A stretch of DNA of 64,000 nucleotides, from contig JAEWFF010000028.1 of assembly GCA_023388965.1 (NCBI GenBank), positions 1 through 64,000 on the forward strand. The letters run 5' to 3'. The DNA is from Pseudomonadota bacterium (GTDB lineage Bacteria > Pseudomonadota > Alphaproteobacteria > Rhizobiales > Methylopilaceae). Within the stretch, counting starts at the first letter, position 1, and each line of letters opens with the position of its first letter. Position numbers and translations under genes: made by a program. Shown in pieces: positions 63,145 to 64,000 of this stretch. Under the pieces are notes generated by a model. It ran no database searches, had not been told where the DNA came from, and worked only from the letters and a program-made list of their open reading frames with translations.

Positions 63145-64000
63145 TCAGAAGTGCCGGAACGCCAGTGTTTCCAATGCCATAGGCGCACCCCCGGCGAGGA
63201 CGCGTACGCCGCCCTCGAAGGCGGGAAGCATGGTGCCGATCTCGGTCACGGCAATGCCGGCCGCTTTCGCTGCCGCCTCGAATGCCGCCCGGCGGTCCGG
63301 GGCGACCGTCATCAGGATCTCGTAATCGTCGCCGCCTGTCAGGACGCTGACGCGCGCGGAGGGATCGGCCGCCACAGCCTTCGCAGCGGCCGGCGACAGC
63401 GGAACGCGGTCCGCATCCAGTTCCGCCCCGGCGTCCGAAGCGGCGCACATCCGGGCAAGATCGCCGGCAAGACCGTCCGAGACATCCATGGCCGCGGCGG
63501 CGAATTCGGCCACGAGATCGGCGGCGTCGACACGCGGCTCGGGCAGAAGATAGCGCCCGTCGAGATGGCCGGCCTCTTCCTCCGTCAGCCCCCACGTCGC
63601 TTTCAGGCCCGGCTCCTGCCGCAGCCTGAGGCCGAGCGCGGCATCGCCGATCGTGCCGGTGACATAGATGAGATGGCCCGGCTTCGCCTGCGTGCGGCGG
63701 GGCGCTCGGCCCACAGGCACGACGCCCAGCGCGGTCACTGACAGGAACATCGGTCCGGGCGTGCGCACGGTATCGCCGCCGAGCAGCGAGCAGCCGAATG
63801 CCTCCTGATCCTCCTTCAGCCCGGCGCAGAAATCCGCCAGCCAGTCGTCCGACCAGTCCGGCGTGAAGCCGATTGTCAGAAGATAGCCGGCCGGTTTCGC
63901 GCCCTTGGCGGCGAGATCGGAGAGATTGACGCGCAGCGCCTTCTTCGCGAGCAGGCGCGGCGGATCGCCCGGGAAGAAATGAACGCCCGCGACCAGCGCA
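63145..64000 (-). CDS. thiL: Thiamine-monophosphate kinase (5' part missing)
   Basis: About 285 codons are present; the start lies beyond the window. The ATP-dependent enzyme makes thiamine diphosphate from the monophosphate. Visible motifs: VAGVHF at the window edge, LLGGDTV, MDVSDGLAGDLARM and LTGGDDYEILM. The part seen ends normally at RHF. Lies 144 bases upstream of hppA on the same strand. Confidence 0.95.
   Translation of the reverse strand, partial: ALVAGVHFFPGDPPRLLAKKALRVNLSDLAAKGAKPAGYLLTIGFTPDWSDDWLADFCAGLKEDQEAFGCSLLGGDTVRTPGPMFLSVTALGVVPVGRAPRRTQAKPGHLIYVTGTIGDAALGLRLRQEPGLKATWGLTEEEAGHLDGRYLLPEPRVDAADLVAEFAAAAMDVSDGLAGDLARMCAASDAGAELDADRVPLSPAAAKAVAADPSARVSVLTGGDDYEILMTVAPDRRAAFEAAAKAAGIAVTEIGTMLPAFEGGVRVLAGGAPMALETLAFRHF

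Overview
The window is high-GC DNA from an alphaproteobacterium, most likely of the order Hyphomicrobiales (Rhizobiales). The evidence is its gene content and order: a PIMT–tolC–popZ–valS block, DUF1402 and DUF2842 proteins, a FixL/FixJ/FixK oxygen-control system next to ccoNOQP-ccoGHIS, an ihfA–fabH–plsX block, a K+-independent H+-pyrophosphatase and thiL. No rRNA, CRISPR array, prophage, insertion sequence or plasmid module is visible. Genus is not resolved. There are three tRNA genes: Cys(GCA), Asn(GTT) and Pro(GGG).

Layout. 1-7.2 kb: small accessory genes (metallophosphoesterase, SH3-like secreted protein, nucleotidyltransferase-fold protein, SlyX, Bcr/CflA-type MFS, DJ-1/PfpI, DUF1579, VOC, DUF1402). 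7.3-14.7 kb: valS, an MFS gene inserted on the opposite strand, popZ, tolC, PIMT and tRNA-Cys. 15-18.8 kb: small secreted proteins and an Mla-type lipid transporter operon (mlaE-mlaF-mlaD) whose MlaD homologue is fused to an ABC auxiliary domain. 18.8-31.8 kb: the microaerobic respiration island. It holds ccoN-O-Q-P-G-H-I-S followed by a CcoA-like MFS copper importer (minus strand), an NAD(P)H oxidoreductase, fixK, divergent fixLJ, and a small membrane protein. Two perfect FNR/FixK boxes and a candidate FixJ inverted repeat link these genes.

31.9-39.3 kb: housekeeping and stress genes (tRNA-Asn, cysteine synthase, PRC-barrel protein, heme A synthase, DUF2842, DUF2189, Sel1, YqjE-like and YqjD/ElaB-like proteins, GST). 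39.4-49 kb: exopolysaccharide genes (deacetylase, a Wzc-like co-polymerase with a degenerate kinase domain, a Wza-like lipoprotein, GT4 transferase, WcaJ-like initiating transferase, O-antigen ligase/polymerase) followed by murJ. 49-54.9 kb: YjdM/PhnA remnant, tRNA-Pro, acidic-tailed MerR regulator, ihfA, fabH, plsX, YceD, bc1 chaperone, bamE. 54.9-60.8 kb: a GntR/FCD regulator diverging from a tripartite tricarboxylate transporter operon (SBP-tctB-tctA), a TIM-barrel isomerase-like gene and an AbrB-family membrane protein. 60.9-64 kb: hppA and the truncated thiL.

The most notable system is the oxygen/copper circuit. FixL has all the heme-pocket residues. FixK lacks Fe-S cysteines. The cbb3 oxidase operon appears to carry its own copper importer, with MxxxM and HxxxM motifs, translationally coupled to ccoS. 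Other points of interest are the MCE–auxiliary-domain fusion, the kinase-dead Wzc-like protein, the TTT module with paired TTGT-N2-ACAA operators, and composite palindromic intergenic repeats.
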